Source: Zantedeschia hybrid cultivar
Taxonomy: Eukaryota; Streptophyta; Magnoliopsida; Alismatales; Araceae
Assembly: GCA_030544215.1 (NCBI GenBank)
Contig: JARZZO010000010.1
Span: forward strand, 56,833,564 to 56,897,563
Length of the DNA stretch: 64,000 bases
Direction: 5' to 3'
Part shown: positions 1 to 10,800 of the stretch, piece by piece
Layout of the letters: each line of letters starts with the position of its first letter
Position numbering within the stretch: the stretch's first letter is position 1
Position numbers and translations under genes: made by a program
Notes under the pieces: generated by a model
Databases searched by the model: none
Told to the model about the DNA's origin: nothing
What the model saw: the letters and a program-made list of their open reading frames with translations, nothing else

Positions 1-135
1 GCGCAGACGATTTCTCGTCGAATGGGAGTAGGAGAAGTGGTGGAGCAGATTCGGGGATCCCGACTCGTCTGGGGCGCTAGAGAGAGAGAGGAAGAGAGGA
101 TGGGTGGCTTGGATTAGCAGCCACGTGGCCTTAAC
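1..135 (-). mobile_element. Copia LTR fragment joined directly to leader
   Basis: This stretch matches the interior of the copia LTRs at about 25040-25170 and 32850-32960 (shared run of agagagagaggaagagagga and the preceding ggagcagat...ggggatcc block). It breaks off near base 135, where the sequence changes to the copia leader seen at 30220 onward. The coding region that should lie between a 3' LTR and the leader is missing, so this is a deletion scar, or the junction of two elements. Its subtype resembles the B/D LTRs rather than the LTR at 2852-4434. The left part lies outside the window. Confidence 0.55.
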
Positions 136-2022
136 CTGTCTAAGGTAATTTAAGTCATATGACTATAACGATAGAGGACCACGTAGTAAGTTGTCAACTA
201 CTTACGTTACGGCTGAGACTTTAGCGAGGGTTTTAGATAACTTTTATCTTGGTCTCTACTTAGGTGATAGTTTATAAATATATCGCATATATATTTAACT
301 ATACCTAGATAATAGTAATTGATTCATAATCAAAAGAAAAACATGCATCAACCATACATGTTCATTATGTGGTCATGGACAGCACGATGATTAACTGGAG
401 CCATACAATTAATCACCACAACTATATAACAATTATATAATTAAAACATGCAAACAGACAGGCACTGGTGATCTCATCTCCGGTTGCCTTCCTGGTTGCA
501 CTTGTGGATCATCCTCGTCTCTCCTCGGCCAACGCGATCAATTACAAATAATATTAATTTTTGAAACAATTTCAAATACAAATAAATTGTAAGAGAAAGC
601 CTTATGACCGAGTACAATAAAGGAGGGAGATAGAATGACATAGGAATGATAGAGAGAGAGGGAGGCTCATATCATTAATTAACAATTAATTAACCTATAT
701 ATCATACTCCAAGATAATCCAAATTATCACATACCATTACATGATATGAAATTAATTAAGTATATGTCCATGACCACTATATATTTTAACCATCCACACA
801 TGATCAATCACATCACATGAAGGATAAAGTTTTTGAAAAATAATAGTTTCTTAAAAGCTAGGTTGGATAATTTGAATTTTGAAAATCTTATTTTCTACTC
901 ATGCATTTAAATCTAATTTAAAGCATTAAAACACATCAACATGTGCATACAAAATTAAACTTAAAATTCTAAATATTCCATGCATTATTTAAAACACTTC
1001 TAAATTAATTAATCTAACACTTAGATTAATTTTGAATCACATTAACTACAATTGTTAATGTGAAACAATCTAACATTTAAATAGAATTAAAAATTCCTTA
1101 ATAACTCTTAAAAGAATTTATAATTTCAAATTTTAATTACTTAACAATTCTTTGTTAAGAACCCCTTTATTAAATAATATTTCTTAATAACAATTACTAA
1201 GAAACATTGATTAGGACATTTCTAAAAAGATTAGACTAACAATTAGACAATTGAATCTCTTAAAAGGTCCCTTTTAAGTAAATTAGATCTACAAAATTTT
1301 TAATTAAGAGATCCTTGAGAAAATTAATGAATTATCTTAATAACTATTATTAAGACTTAATTAATCCTTAAAAACTTTTATTAAGGTTTATTCTCAAGAA
1401 ATAATTAACTTCAAATAGTTAATTAATCACTTAATGACATTTTATTAAGTGTCCCTTTATTAAAATTAATTTCATAACAACAATTGTTAAGAAATTAAAT
1501 ATATCTTGTTACTTAATTAAATAATTAACAACATTTGTCAATAAATTTTAAGGTCACAATTTAACAATTAAATTAACAACACTTGTTAATAAAATTTAAG
1601 ATTACATCTTAACTATAACCCCTTTAAATCACTTAATTAAAAATGATGTAACAACTCGTGTTAATTGAAATTTAAGATCACATCTTAAATAAAAACCCTT
1701 ATAAGATCATATCCTAAAAACAACCCTCTAATTACTTTATCAAAAGTAATTTACAATTAAGATCATATCTTAATTATAATCTCCTTTTTAACTCAAAATA
1801 TTAAATTTAATGTTTAAAACATATTTTAAACAAAATTCAATTTCAATTTTAAGTTAAAAGGGGTGTTATTTGTTTTAATAAAGGGTTTATTGGGGTTAAT
1901 GTTTTAACAAGGGACTTAATGGGTTGGGGTTCAAAGGGAGATAAAGGGGATGGGTTTAAATGGAGCGTTAATAGGCTTGGGCCGGGGGGTGGGTGGGTGG
2001 GTTTGGACCAAGCAGGGTGCCT

Positions 2023-2112
2023 GGGTCCAATCGCTCGGGCGGGCTAGGTCCAATCGCTCGGGTGGGCTGGGTCCAAGCGCCTGGGCGGGCCGGTCCAAGC
2101 GCTCGAGCCTGG
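2023..2112. repeat. Four-copy 23-bp GC-rich minisatellite
   Basis: Four consecutive units of about 23 bp begin GGGTCCAATCGCTCGG, AGGTCCAATCGCTCGG, GGGTCCAAGCGCCTGG and GGTCCAAGCGCTCGAG. The array lies in the GC-rich leader of copia element C and is not seen as an array in the other copies. Confidence 0.8.
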
Positions 2113-2838
2113 TTCCTGTGTGCCTGTGCGCGCGGCTAGGGTTTCTCCCTAGTCGCTGCCAGGCAGCACCGCCATCTGCAGCGTCTCCTCCGACGCCGGC
2201 GGCAGGAGCCAGGCAGCCCACTCCCCCACCCGGCGCCGGAGATGGGTCTGGTGACCCCTATGGCGAGGCCACCGTTGCCGGGGCCGCCCCACACACCGGC
2301 AGTGACCCCCCCACCAAATACATGCAAGAGGTTGCAGCGGCGACCAACAACCACAGGGAGGGCCCCCTCCCCCCTTTCGCACGCTGATACCTGTGAAACT
2401 AGTCGGCGTAGCCGGTGCCTCCAGTGTGCCCGGCACCACCAATGGAGCTGGAAGACGGGCCAAAACCTCTCTTTCCTTTAATTTTTTGTCAAACTATTTT
2501 GGAAGAAAAAAGAGAGAAAAGAGATGGCTCCGTCGGCCACCGACGACAAAAGTTGTTCTCTGGGCACCAACAGTGACAGCTGGTCACACCAGCAAGCTCC
2601 ATAATGGTGATCGATCACCATCAAAGCCTGATTGAAGCGCTCGAAGTCTGGTTCTTCATCCACATGAAGAACACCTCGAGAAAAATAAAAAAGAATTCAG
2701 ATTTCTCCACAGCAAATTAAATCTTACGTTATACGCTCATCCAATGAGTAATATCCGTGAGAGAAAATTAAATTTATACATGGAATCTATTTTAGAACAT
2801 TAATTTCGTCATTCCGAAGTGGATCAGAGCGGAACCTG

Positions 2839-2850
2839 GCTCTGATACCA
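2839..2850 (-). promoter_or_regulatory. Primer-binding site of copia element C
   Basis: On the minus strand this reads TGGTATCAGAGC, the complement of the 3' end of plant initiator-Met tRNA. It lies one base from the LTR end (CCCAACA). It fixes the orientation of element C and the LTR edge at 2852. Confidence 0.9.
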
Positions 2851-2851
2851 C

Positions 2852-4434
2852 TGTTGGGATCCGGGCGGGGCGCGACGAACACAACGGAAGTAATAAAATA
2901 ATTCCCGCCCGATGCCCGCATATCTGTTTTGGAACGGAAAACTAAAACCAAAACGAAAAACCAGATTGTGATCTCATCACCTTGCGTGGATTCGAATCCA
3001 CGACCATTTCGGTTCCATCGAGGCGATGCCGTTAGCCGCATAAGCGTCAGGTCTCCAGCAGTATCCACACGATCCTCCGCGGTGGTTCGTTCTCGATCCC
3101 TCGTCCAGATCAGCGCGTTCGCTGAAGATCCGTCGCCGCAACGTTGTCCGAAAACCCATGGACGGGAATTCCCGACTTTCGAGAATCGCGCGTGGCGGAG
3201 ACGGAACAACACTCGATGCTCCGAGAAGGGCGCCCAGAGGAAGAGGAGGGAGAGGGGGACGACCAACCTTGAGAACTCTTGGAGCTTGGCCTAGGGTTTC
3301 TCAACAGCGTGTATATATATTAGGTCGGCGCAACTTTTCATAAAAGTCCCCAAGTTAATATAAATCCCACTTAAGTACTACCGACTGATAATCATTTTGC
3401 GTGTGACCCTCTAGGCCCATTAACCAGTCCGATTTTCAGCCCGCTAAGTCCAATAACATTTTATCGACTTACTATAATTAATTAATATATGATATTTAAT
3501 TAATTACTTAATCGAATTAACATCTCATGTAAATTCGATCGGACTTCCGATCAAGTTGGGTGCCAAGCAACACCGCATGATCCCGGAAGGTAATGGGGTT
3601 CAGCAACCCACTCATGGAACCTATCCGTCCACAGTTACCACGTGACTATAATCCTTCGTTCACACAATGCTCTCGAGTTAGCCTAGAGTATGGTCAACTG
3701 TCAAACTCTAGATGCTCAACTCACTTGAATCAGATTATGCTGTACAATATCAGAAAATACCTTTTCTGATATTGTGTCTGCTCTGGCCAGAGACTCTTGC
3801 GGATCTATTCTAGAGCATTCTCCCAGTTACCTGAGAGCGAACGATCCTCTATTGAACACACAATCACCTTCGAAGGTCTTTCGCTGGACCTAATCCTTGA
3901 CTATTAGAAATCCCGTAGATAGGGATTCGTAAGCCAAGGTCAAAGCCCAGAAGTCCACCGACAAGGTATCTTTGGTGTCTCAAGTTTAAGGATCAACCAC
4001 GCCACTGTGATGATGAATCAAACCGGTTGACAGTCAGGTAAATTACCATTCGGCGATTCATGTCGAATAAGTTCAGTGAACTCATTCCCAAATGAGCACC
4101 TACAGGTTCACCATTGTGTCTCCACACAAGTAGCTAACGAGATTAGTCACCCTCATCATATGAGCTAGAATAACTTGTACTAGTCTTACCAGATGTTTGA
4201 TGTCCTTCTCAAACATCCTATGACTAGGAACAATTAAGAATATGTGTTTATAAGTCATCAGTCTCATTATTATGATCTCTTCATAATCCGATGACTATTG
4301 CACACATTCAAGGACTTCATTATGCGTAATTATAAATACGTCAATCTACATAATGAAATAAATGCCATTTATTAGTGAACCGATTGAAATAGGTGCCTTA
4401 TGATTGGCTTAGAGGACACCTATATCCATCAACA
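2852..4434 (-). mobile_element. 5' LTR of copia element C (subfamily 2), nested in element A
   Basis: This LTR of about 1583 bp begins TGTTGATGG and ends CCCAACA on the minus strand and abuts the primer-binding site. It shares the family core of the other copia LTRs here (the region around tgcgtgtgaccctctaggcc, and the repeated cacaacaccgcat block). It differs from the B/D subfamily at both ends and resembles the solo LTR at 33128-34669 more. At 4435 it gives way abruptly to the interior of element A's 5' LTR (homologous to about 12275), so C inserted into that LTR. The target duplication cannot be checked because the other end is outside the window. Confidence 0.8.
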
Positions 4435-5229
4435 TCATACCCTGAGTTGACTTGAGAGCATTGTACGAATGAATGACGTAGTAACTGTCGGCAGAAAGGT
4501 TCCAACAGTGGGTTGCTTAACCCCAATACCTTCCAGGTTCACACGGTGTTGCTTGACACCCAACGTGATCGGAGGCCCAATCGAATTTAATGTGCAACAT
4601 TAATTGAGTTAATTAATTAATTAATATAAGTTATTAATTAATTAATTAAGTCTGTGAGGAGTCACTGGGCTTAATGAGCCATTAACCGGACTGGTAAATG
4701 ATTCTCAAGGCGATGGATTAATAAGTGAGTTTTATATAAACTGGGGGTTTTTATGAAAAACTACGCGGTTAATATAAAATGGAGCGAACGGGCTGAGCAT
4801 GCCAAGCTGCTGTTCAACCCTAGCCGCCCCCTCCTCTCTCCCTCTTTCTCTCTGGCGCCCCAGGCCGACCCTCCGCTATGGGCCTACTCCACCGTCTTCT
4901 CCGACCCCCGTTCGACGGGAATTCGACCGCGCGTTGCGGCAGTTGTTGCTGCGAACGGCGAATCGCTCGTGGGTTGCGAGGAACGAGGAACGTGAGGAAA
5001 TCCATCGTGAGGAGGATCGTGTGGACTTCACTAGAGGCTGGGCATTTGCCTGGCTAGCGGTGTCACACCGACGGAACCATTCGGACACGGATTCGAATCC
5101 GCGCGCAGTTTTGTTCGATTACCCGTTCGAATATCTAATTTTAGTTTTACGAAACGGACATGGATCGCATCAATTAAAATTATTGATTTCCGCTGCATTT
5201 GTGATCCCGAGAAACACCAGAACCCAACA
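4435..5229 (+). mobile_element. 5' LTR of copia element A, downstream half
   Basis: This sequence is collinear with about 12275-13082, the second half of the 3' LTR of the same element, and ends ...CCCAACA just before a primer-binding site. The upstream half was displaced by insertion of element C and lies left of the window. The two LTRs differ at many positions and by a deletion of about 30 bp near 4693, so the insertion is not recent. Confidence 0.85.
4733..4740 (+). promoter_or_regulatory. TATA box of copia LTR
   Basis: TATATAAA occurs here and at the matching place in the 3' LTR (12605-12612), about 490 bp before the LTR end. Transcription would be expected to begin roughly 30 bp downstream. 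That is past the nearby ATG at 4753, which argues against the small LTR frame starting there. Confidence 0.6.
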
Positions 5230-5230
5230 G

Positions 5231-5242
5231 TGGTATTAGAGC
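5231..5242 (+). promoter_or_regulatory. Primer-binding site of copia element A
   Basis: TGGTATTAGAGC, one transition away from the initiator-Met complement TGGTATCAGAGC, lies one base after the 5' LTR end. Confidence 0.85.
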
Positions 5243-5979
5243 GAGGTTCCGCTGTTTCTCGTCTGTTTCGGACTTCGAAATTAATTTTTCCATAAATTAT
5301 TTCATTCATCGTTTTAATTTTTACGCAGGGATGATAGTCATGAGTTGATTGCTGCAATTAGAACGTTCATTTTTGTGTAAAATTTAATTTTTATTTGGAG
5401 ATTTTTGGAGTTCTTCATGCAATGAAGAACGGGGCTCTTTCCGACGTCGTTTGGGACATTTTGATGTCCGGGAAGGATGATAGGATAGCCTAGATGGTCC
5501 TAGGACTATGGCCGATCATCGAGGGCATCAAAGCCGGCACCAGAGAGGCCATGAGGGGCTGCAAAAGGGAGCTCTTGTTCTATGATTTTTAGTTTTTTGA
5601 AAACCATAAAAACAAGGGAAAAAGAGGCTTGGCCAGCAGTAATAGGCACCGCCGGCAGCCCTACCGGCGCCGGGGGCGTCGCTGGCGCTAGGCCAACGCC
5701 AGTTGGACCGGGCCTGCCTCGGCTAGATCGGGCCCAAGCCAGCCTTGGGGGCTGAGCCACGGCTCGAGCCAGGGGGCTGAACCCATTAAGCCCCTTTTTC
5801 CCATTTAAACCCCTTTCCTATTAAAACACCTATTTTCTGATTTAAAACCCTAAACCCCTAGCCCGTTTAAAATAAATAGGTAAAATTGGATTTCAATTTA
5901 AAATTCAAAAATGTTTTGAAATTAAAATTATTATTCAATTTTTATTTAATTGGGCTTTTAGTGATTTTGAATCATTTTA

Positions 5980-6460
5980 GTTAACAATTAGTTGTTAACT
6001 AATTAGAGTTAATTATTAGTTTAAGTGTTAAATTAATAATTAACCATAATTTGACTAATTTAAGAGTTAAATTAGTGGTTAATAATTAATAGCCTAAATG
6101 TTAGATTATTAATTACTAATTCATCTAATTGTTAATTAATTAGTTAGTTATTAATTTAAGTGTTTAATTAATAATTAATTTTAGTTGACTAATTTAAGTG
6201 TTAAATTAGCAATTATTAGTTAATTGGAGTTGATTGTTAATTTAAGTGTTAAATTAATAATTAATTTTAATTAACTAATCTAAAGGTTAAATTAGAACTT
6301 ATTAATTAACTAGTGTTAGTTATTAATTTAAGTGTTAAATTAGTAATTAACATTAATTAACTAATCTAAGAGTTGGTTTAGTAGTTAATAATTAATTAGA
6401 GTTGATTATTAATTTAAGTGTTAAATTAGTAATTGACTTTAGTTGACTAATCTAAGGGTT
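5980..6460 (+). repeat. Array of about ten AT-rich hairpins in copia leader
   Basis: Successive inverted repeats have 3-4 nt loops. GTTAACAA/TTGTTAAC is at 5980-5999. A stem of about 17 bp around loop GTG is at 6008-6044. ACTAATTTAA-GAG-TTAAATTAGT is at 6054-6076. CTAATTTAA-GTG-TTAAATTAG is at 6189-6209. A stem of about 13 bp around GTG is at 6233-6261. ACTAATCTAA-GGG-TTAGATTAGT is near 6446-6468. Arms change together (TTTAA/TTAAA versus TCTAA/TTAGA), and several mismatches are G-U compatible. Related arrays occur in the leaders of B (about 31090-31740) and D (about 23260-23920). Confidence 0.85.
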
Positions 6461-7396
6461 AGATTAGTCTTTAATTATTAATAGTTTAATTGTTAGATTA
6501 TTAATATTGTTTAATATAAATGTTACATTGTTAGAAATGTTCTAATGCATGGAATATTCTGGAATTATTAATTTGCAGTGTGTGCACATGTGATGTGTGT
6601 TTCATATGCTTTTAAATTTGATTTAATTGCATGTTAAAATAATAAATTGAGTTTTTGAAATTCAAATGTCAATTTTGATTGGAACCTAGTTTTTTGAAAG
6701 TAAAAAATTATTTATTTTGAAAACTCTTTTGTTTTAGTCATGCAATGCGCTTATCATGTGTGGAATGTTTAAAACACACCGTGGTCATAGATTTGCACTT
6801 TTAAATTATTCATACGATGAATGACTTATGTGGATCGTGGATGAATGATGATTATTTATTAAATTATTAATAAATAGAGGTCTGCATACCTCTCTCTCTC
6901 TCTCACACTCCAATGTAATTCTACCTCCCTCTCTCTTGTACTCACCATGAGGCCTTCTTCAATTTACATGTAATTCTAGAATTTAATGTAATCTGATTGA
7001 GACAACTGAAGAAGGAGCAAGGATGATCCATAGCTGCAACCAGGAAGGCGATATGATGAAGATCTCTTGCCTATGTATTTGCAGATTTATGTGATATAAA
7101 TATTATGTTAGATTGTGTGTACGTTTGACTGTTGGCTCCAGTCAAACCCACTGTGCTATCTATGACCACACTTGACATGTATGAGAAGCATTGTTTTAAT
7201 TTTGATTATAAATCAAAACAGGTATAGTATTTGTTAAATATATACGATATATTTATATACTATCACCTAGGAGAGACAAAGAGAAGAGTTATCTAAAAAT
7301 CATCGTCTAAATTCTAAGCCGTAACGTGAGTAGTTAAGAACTTACCGCGTGGTCCACCATCGTTATAGTCATAGGATTCGAATTACTTTAGGCAAG

Positions 7397-7702
7397 TTTG
7401 TTGTGCTATCCACAAGGCATGTTTAATTGTAAGGAGAGACTATGGCTATGACATTAATGTCTATTGATCGGGGTAGATGAACCATATAGTTTTGTTGTGC
7501 TATCTACAAGGGCTGCATGTAAATCTATACTCGTCTTGTAACGAATGTCAGTTTATACCAGAATTAGTGACTTGTTGTGCTATCCACAAGGCCATTAAAT
7601 CTCTGGGGACCGAAGATATGATCGGATATTGCAAAGAGTTGAAAGTCCCATGAGATGGGTGCTCTTTGATTGTATTACACTTTGTTGTGCTATCCACAAG
7701 GC
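7397..7702 (+). repeat. Four spaced copies of a 15-nt stem-loop
   Basis: TTGTG-CTATC-CACAA (5-bp stem, 5-nt loop, inside a longer conserved word of about 21 nt) occurs near 7397, 7491, 7571 and 7681. The second copy has one change in the loop-proximal arm. Spacings are about 94, 80 and 110 nt. The same four-fold set with the same spacings lies in element B on the minus strand at 30213 down to 29908. Confidence 0.85.
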
Positions 7703-7895
7703 TATACTGCAAGTCATTGAGATTTTGATTCCCACTAAAAGACTGTCGGCGTCTCTCGTTCTATATAGATGAGAGTTATACAGTCCGTCGAAAATTAGTA
7801 GGAGTTAAAACTTGATTAAAAGACTATATCTTATTTTAAAATTTAATAATTAAACATCTGCTAAATAGATTTTACTTATCTCCTGTAAAGAAATA

Positions 7896-10800
7896 ATATC
7901 GTCGAATGACCCACTCCGTGGCATACATAATGCCAATATTTTGACATGCCCAAACTACTAGAATTGACTCATAAATATGAAGAATGTCTTCAAATCTGAG
8001 CACATTGCCTACGTCATTGGAGATGATCCTCCTGCTGAACTGGCATTAGATGCCTCTGAGGCAGAGATGATTGCATATGATAAAAGGGAGGAGGAAGAGG
8101 TTAGAAGCTATTGGATTTCTTAATCCCAATGAGATGCATACTAACCTCACACTTGCCTTACTCCCAACATCAAATGCACCGCTCATTGTTGACTACAACA
8201 TGAACAAGACACATACCTCATTGGTTGAGCTGCAAGCTGCAGTTGCCTTTAAAAAGTGCAATAGCAAGAAGCTGAACAAGCCAATGTCTGTGTTTGAGAA
8301 GGACAATGGAAATGGAGTAGTGAAGGATGACTGCTTCCACTGCAAATAGAAGGATCATTAGAAAATAACTACAAGGAGTTCCTCAACGATAAAGTTCATG
8401 AAAAAATGAAGCTATCGGAAGCTTCATATATCTATATGATAGATATCAACTTGTCAGTTAGAGATTCTACATCTTGGGTATTAGATACTATATGTGCTTT
8501 TCATATCTACCATGATGTGCAGATGCTGACAAATAAGCGTAAGCTGAGTAAAGGCGAGGTGGAACTGAGGCTAGAAAACGGCGTAAAAGTTGCGGCAGTT
8601 GCTGTAGGGACATCAAACCTCAGGCTTCTATCAAGAAACGTCTTATCATTAGAAGATTGTTATTATGTTCCTAGCATAATAAAGAACATCATTGTATATC
8701 TTGTTTAGATAAGATAAAATATAAGTTGACTATTGAGAACAAAAGTTGTTCGATTTATTATGGTAATAAATCAATAGCTTCGACACCTTTAGTCAACGGT
8801 CTATATCTTTTAGATGTTTCTTATTACAATCTTCACATTGATAATACTATTAAGAAGAGTAAGAATTGTGTGAACCAAACCTACATATGGCATTGTAGAC
8901 TTGGATACATTGGTGAAAGCAGACTGCAAAAGTTACATAAACATGGTTATTTAACTGCATTCGATTATGAATCATTTGCGATATGTGAGTCCTGCCTTAT
9001 GGGAAAGATGGCAAAATCTCTATTTATTGGACATGAAGAACATGCCAAGGACCTTTTGGAATTAATACATTCAAATGTATGTGGTCCAATGTCCACCTAA
9101 GCCGAAGGTGGCTTCTTGTACTTCATCACGTTTATCGACGACTTCTCAAGATTCTGCTTTGTGTACTTAATGAAGTACAAGTCAGAAGCATTTGAGAAGT
9201 TTAAGGAGTTCAAAAATGAGGTCGAGAAGCAGTCAGGAAAGAGTGTTAAAGTTCTTCGATAAGATTGAGGAGGAGAATACTTGAGTACTAATTTCACACA
9301 ATTCTTAAAGAATAATGGTATCCTATCTCAGCTGACTCCTCCATATACACCGTAGATGAATGGTGTATCTGAAAGGAGTAATCGTAGCTTATTAGACATG
9401 GTGCGATCCATGATGAGCTTTTCGGATTTACCAATGTCCCTCTAGGGATATGCTCTAGAGTCAGTAGCATACCTACTGAACAGAGTATCGAGCAAGTCTG
9501 TGACCTCTACTCCATATGAGATATGGAAATGCAGAAAATCAGAATTTAAACATGTTAAAGTCTGGGGTTGTCCTGCGCATGTAAAGTGGCATGATCCAGA
9601 CAAGCTGAAATCACAAACTGATAAATACAGGTTTGTGGGATATCTAAAGGAGACCTTTGGATACTATTTTTACTATCTTAGTAAACAAAAACTACTTGTC
9701 GCTAGGAAAATTGTCTTCCTGAAAGAGGAATACCTTCTCCAGGAGGACAGCGGGAGTAAAATAGTACTGTAAGAGGTTCTAGATCCCCAAATGGCTGCAA
9801 TATTATCAGAGGAGCTATCAGTTCTTGAATATGTTCAGGTACACACAGATGAGCCTCGTAGATCTGGTAGAGTACCTAGACTACCTGAACGATATGTGGG
9901 ACATATTGTTGAAAGAGAGTCTAAGGTAGAATATAATGAGGATGATGATCCTAAAACCTATCAGGAGGCCATAGAAGGCCCAGAAGCTAGGAAATGACGA
10001 GAAACCGTGAACTCTGAAATCCAGTCTATGTACACCAATCAAGTTTGGAACTTGGAGGACTTGTCCGAGGGTATTGTACCCATCGGGTGCAAGTGGATCT
10101 TTAAGGGAAAGATCAGTGCTAATCGATGGATTGACACTTATAAGGCAAGGTTGGTGGCAAAGAGATATCGTCAACGACAATGAATTGACTATGACGAAAC
10201 TTTCTCACCAGTTGTCATGATAAAGTCGATCAGAGTTCTACTTGCCACAGCTGCACACTTCAATTATGAGATCTGATAGATGAATGTGAAGACTATCTTC
10301 CTTAACGGTAACCTTAAGGAAGAGGTGTATATGATGTAACCTGAAGGTTTCACATCCAAAGAATTTCTGATAGAGTGTGCAAGCTTCAAAGGTCCATTTA
10401 TGGACTGAAGCAGGCTTGTCGGAGCTGGAACATAAGATTTGACGAGGCTGTCAAGTCTTATGACTTCATTAAGAATGAAGATGAGCCTTGTGTGTACAAG
10501 AAGACCAGTGGGAGTGCAGTCACCTTCTTAGTTCTTTACGTAGATGACATACTATTCATTGGAAATGATCTAGTTATGATGTCATCAGTAAAGATCTGGC
10601 TGTGGAAAAACTTCTCCATGAAAGATTTGGGAGAAGCATCCTATGTATTGAGAAGATGGATCTATAGAGATAGATAAAAGAGGATGCTCGAGATAACCCA
10701 ATCCATATACATAGATACCATTGTCAAAAGGTTTGGCATAGAAAATTTCAAAAGGGGTCTCACTGATGAGACATAGAATTTATCTCTCAAAAGAACAGTC

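Larger units (their letters stand above)
136..2851 (-). mobile_element. Copia element C, untranslated leader remnant
   Basis: This is the internal 5' leader of a minus-strand copia element. It lies between a primer-binding site at 2839-2850 and a truncation near 135. It has the same order of segments as the leaders of elements A and B: a GC-rich tract next to the primer site (about 1930-2480), a long AT-rich tract (about 540-1920), and the segment at 140-500 that matches 30220-30640. No gag or pol sequence is present. Open frames in the GC-rich part (1931-2480) have no recognisable domains, run on both strands and are taken as chance. Confidence 0.65.
5243..7895 (+). mobile_element. Untranslated leader of copia element A (about 2.65 kb)
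   Basis: This is a long non-coding leader between the primer-binding site and gag. In order it holds a GC-rich tract (about 5500-5780), an AT-rich tract packed with hairpins (about 5880-6570), a short CT repeat (about 6890-6904), and a segment with four spaced stem-loops (7397-7702). The same order, reversed, is found in element B (29716-32560). I see no conserved open frame. A leader this long is unusual for Ty1/copia elements. Confidence 0.8.

Noticed and set aside
1931..2635. Several overlapping open frames on both strands in a GC-rich stretch
   Set aside because: They lie in a copia leader, change frame between copies, and have no domain. Their openness follows from GC-rich, stop-poor sequence and a minisatellite.
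5080..5110. True tRNA gene around the GGATTCGAATCC palindrome
   Set aside because: Only the T-arm and a weak A-box-like word are present. I could not build an acceptor stem, D-arm or anticodon arm.
4753..5239. Small LTR frames starting MKN, similar in several LTRs (also 12627-12935 and 32754-33023)
   Set aside because: The similarity tracks nucleotide homology of the LTRs. Frames shift between copies, and the ATG lies only ~14 bp after the TATA box, probably upstream of the transcript start.
7397..7702. Regularly spaced repeats suggesting a CRISPR array
   Set aside because: Only four short units with 80-110 nt unequal spacers that are themselves homologous between two retrotransposons. The context is eukaryotic and there are no cas genes.
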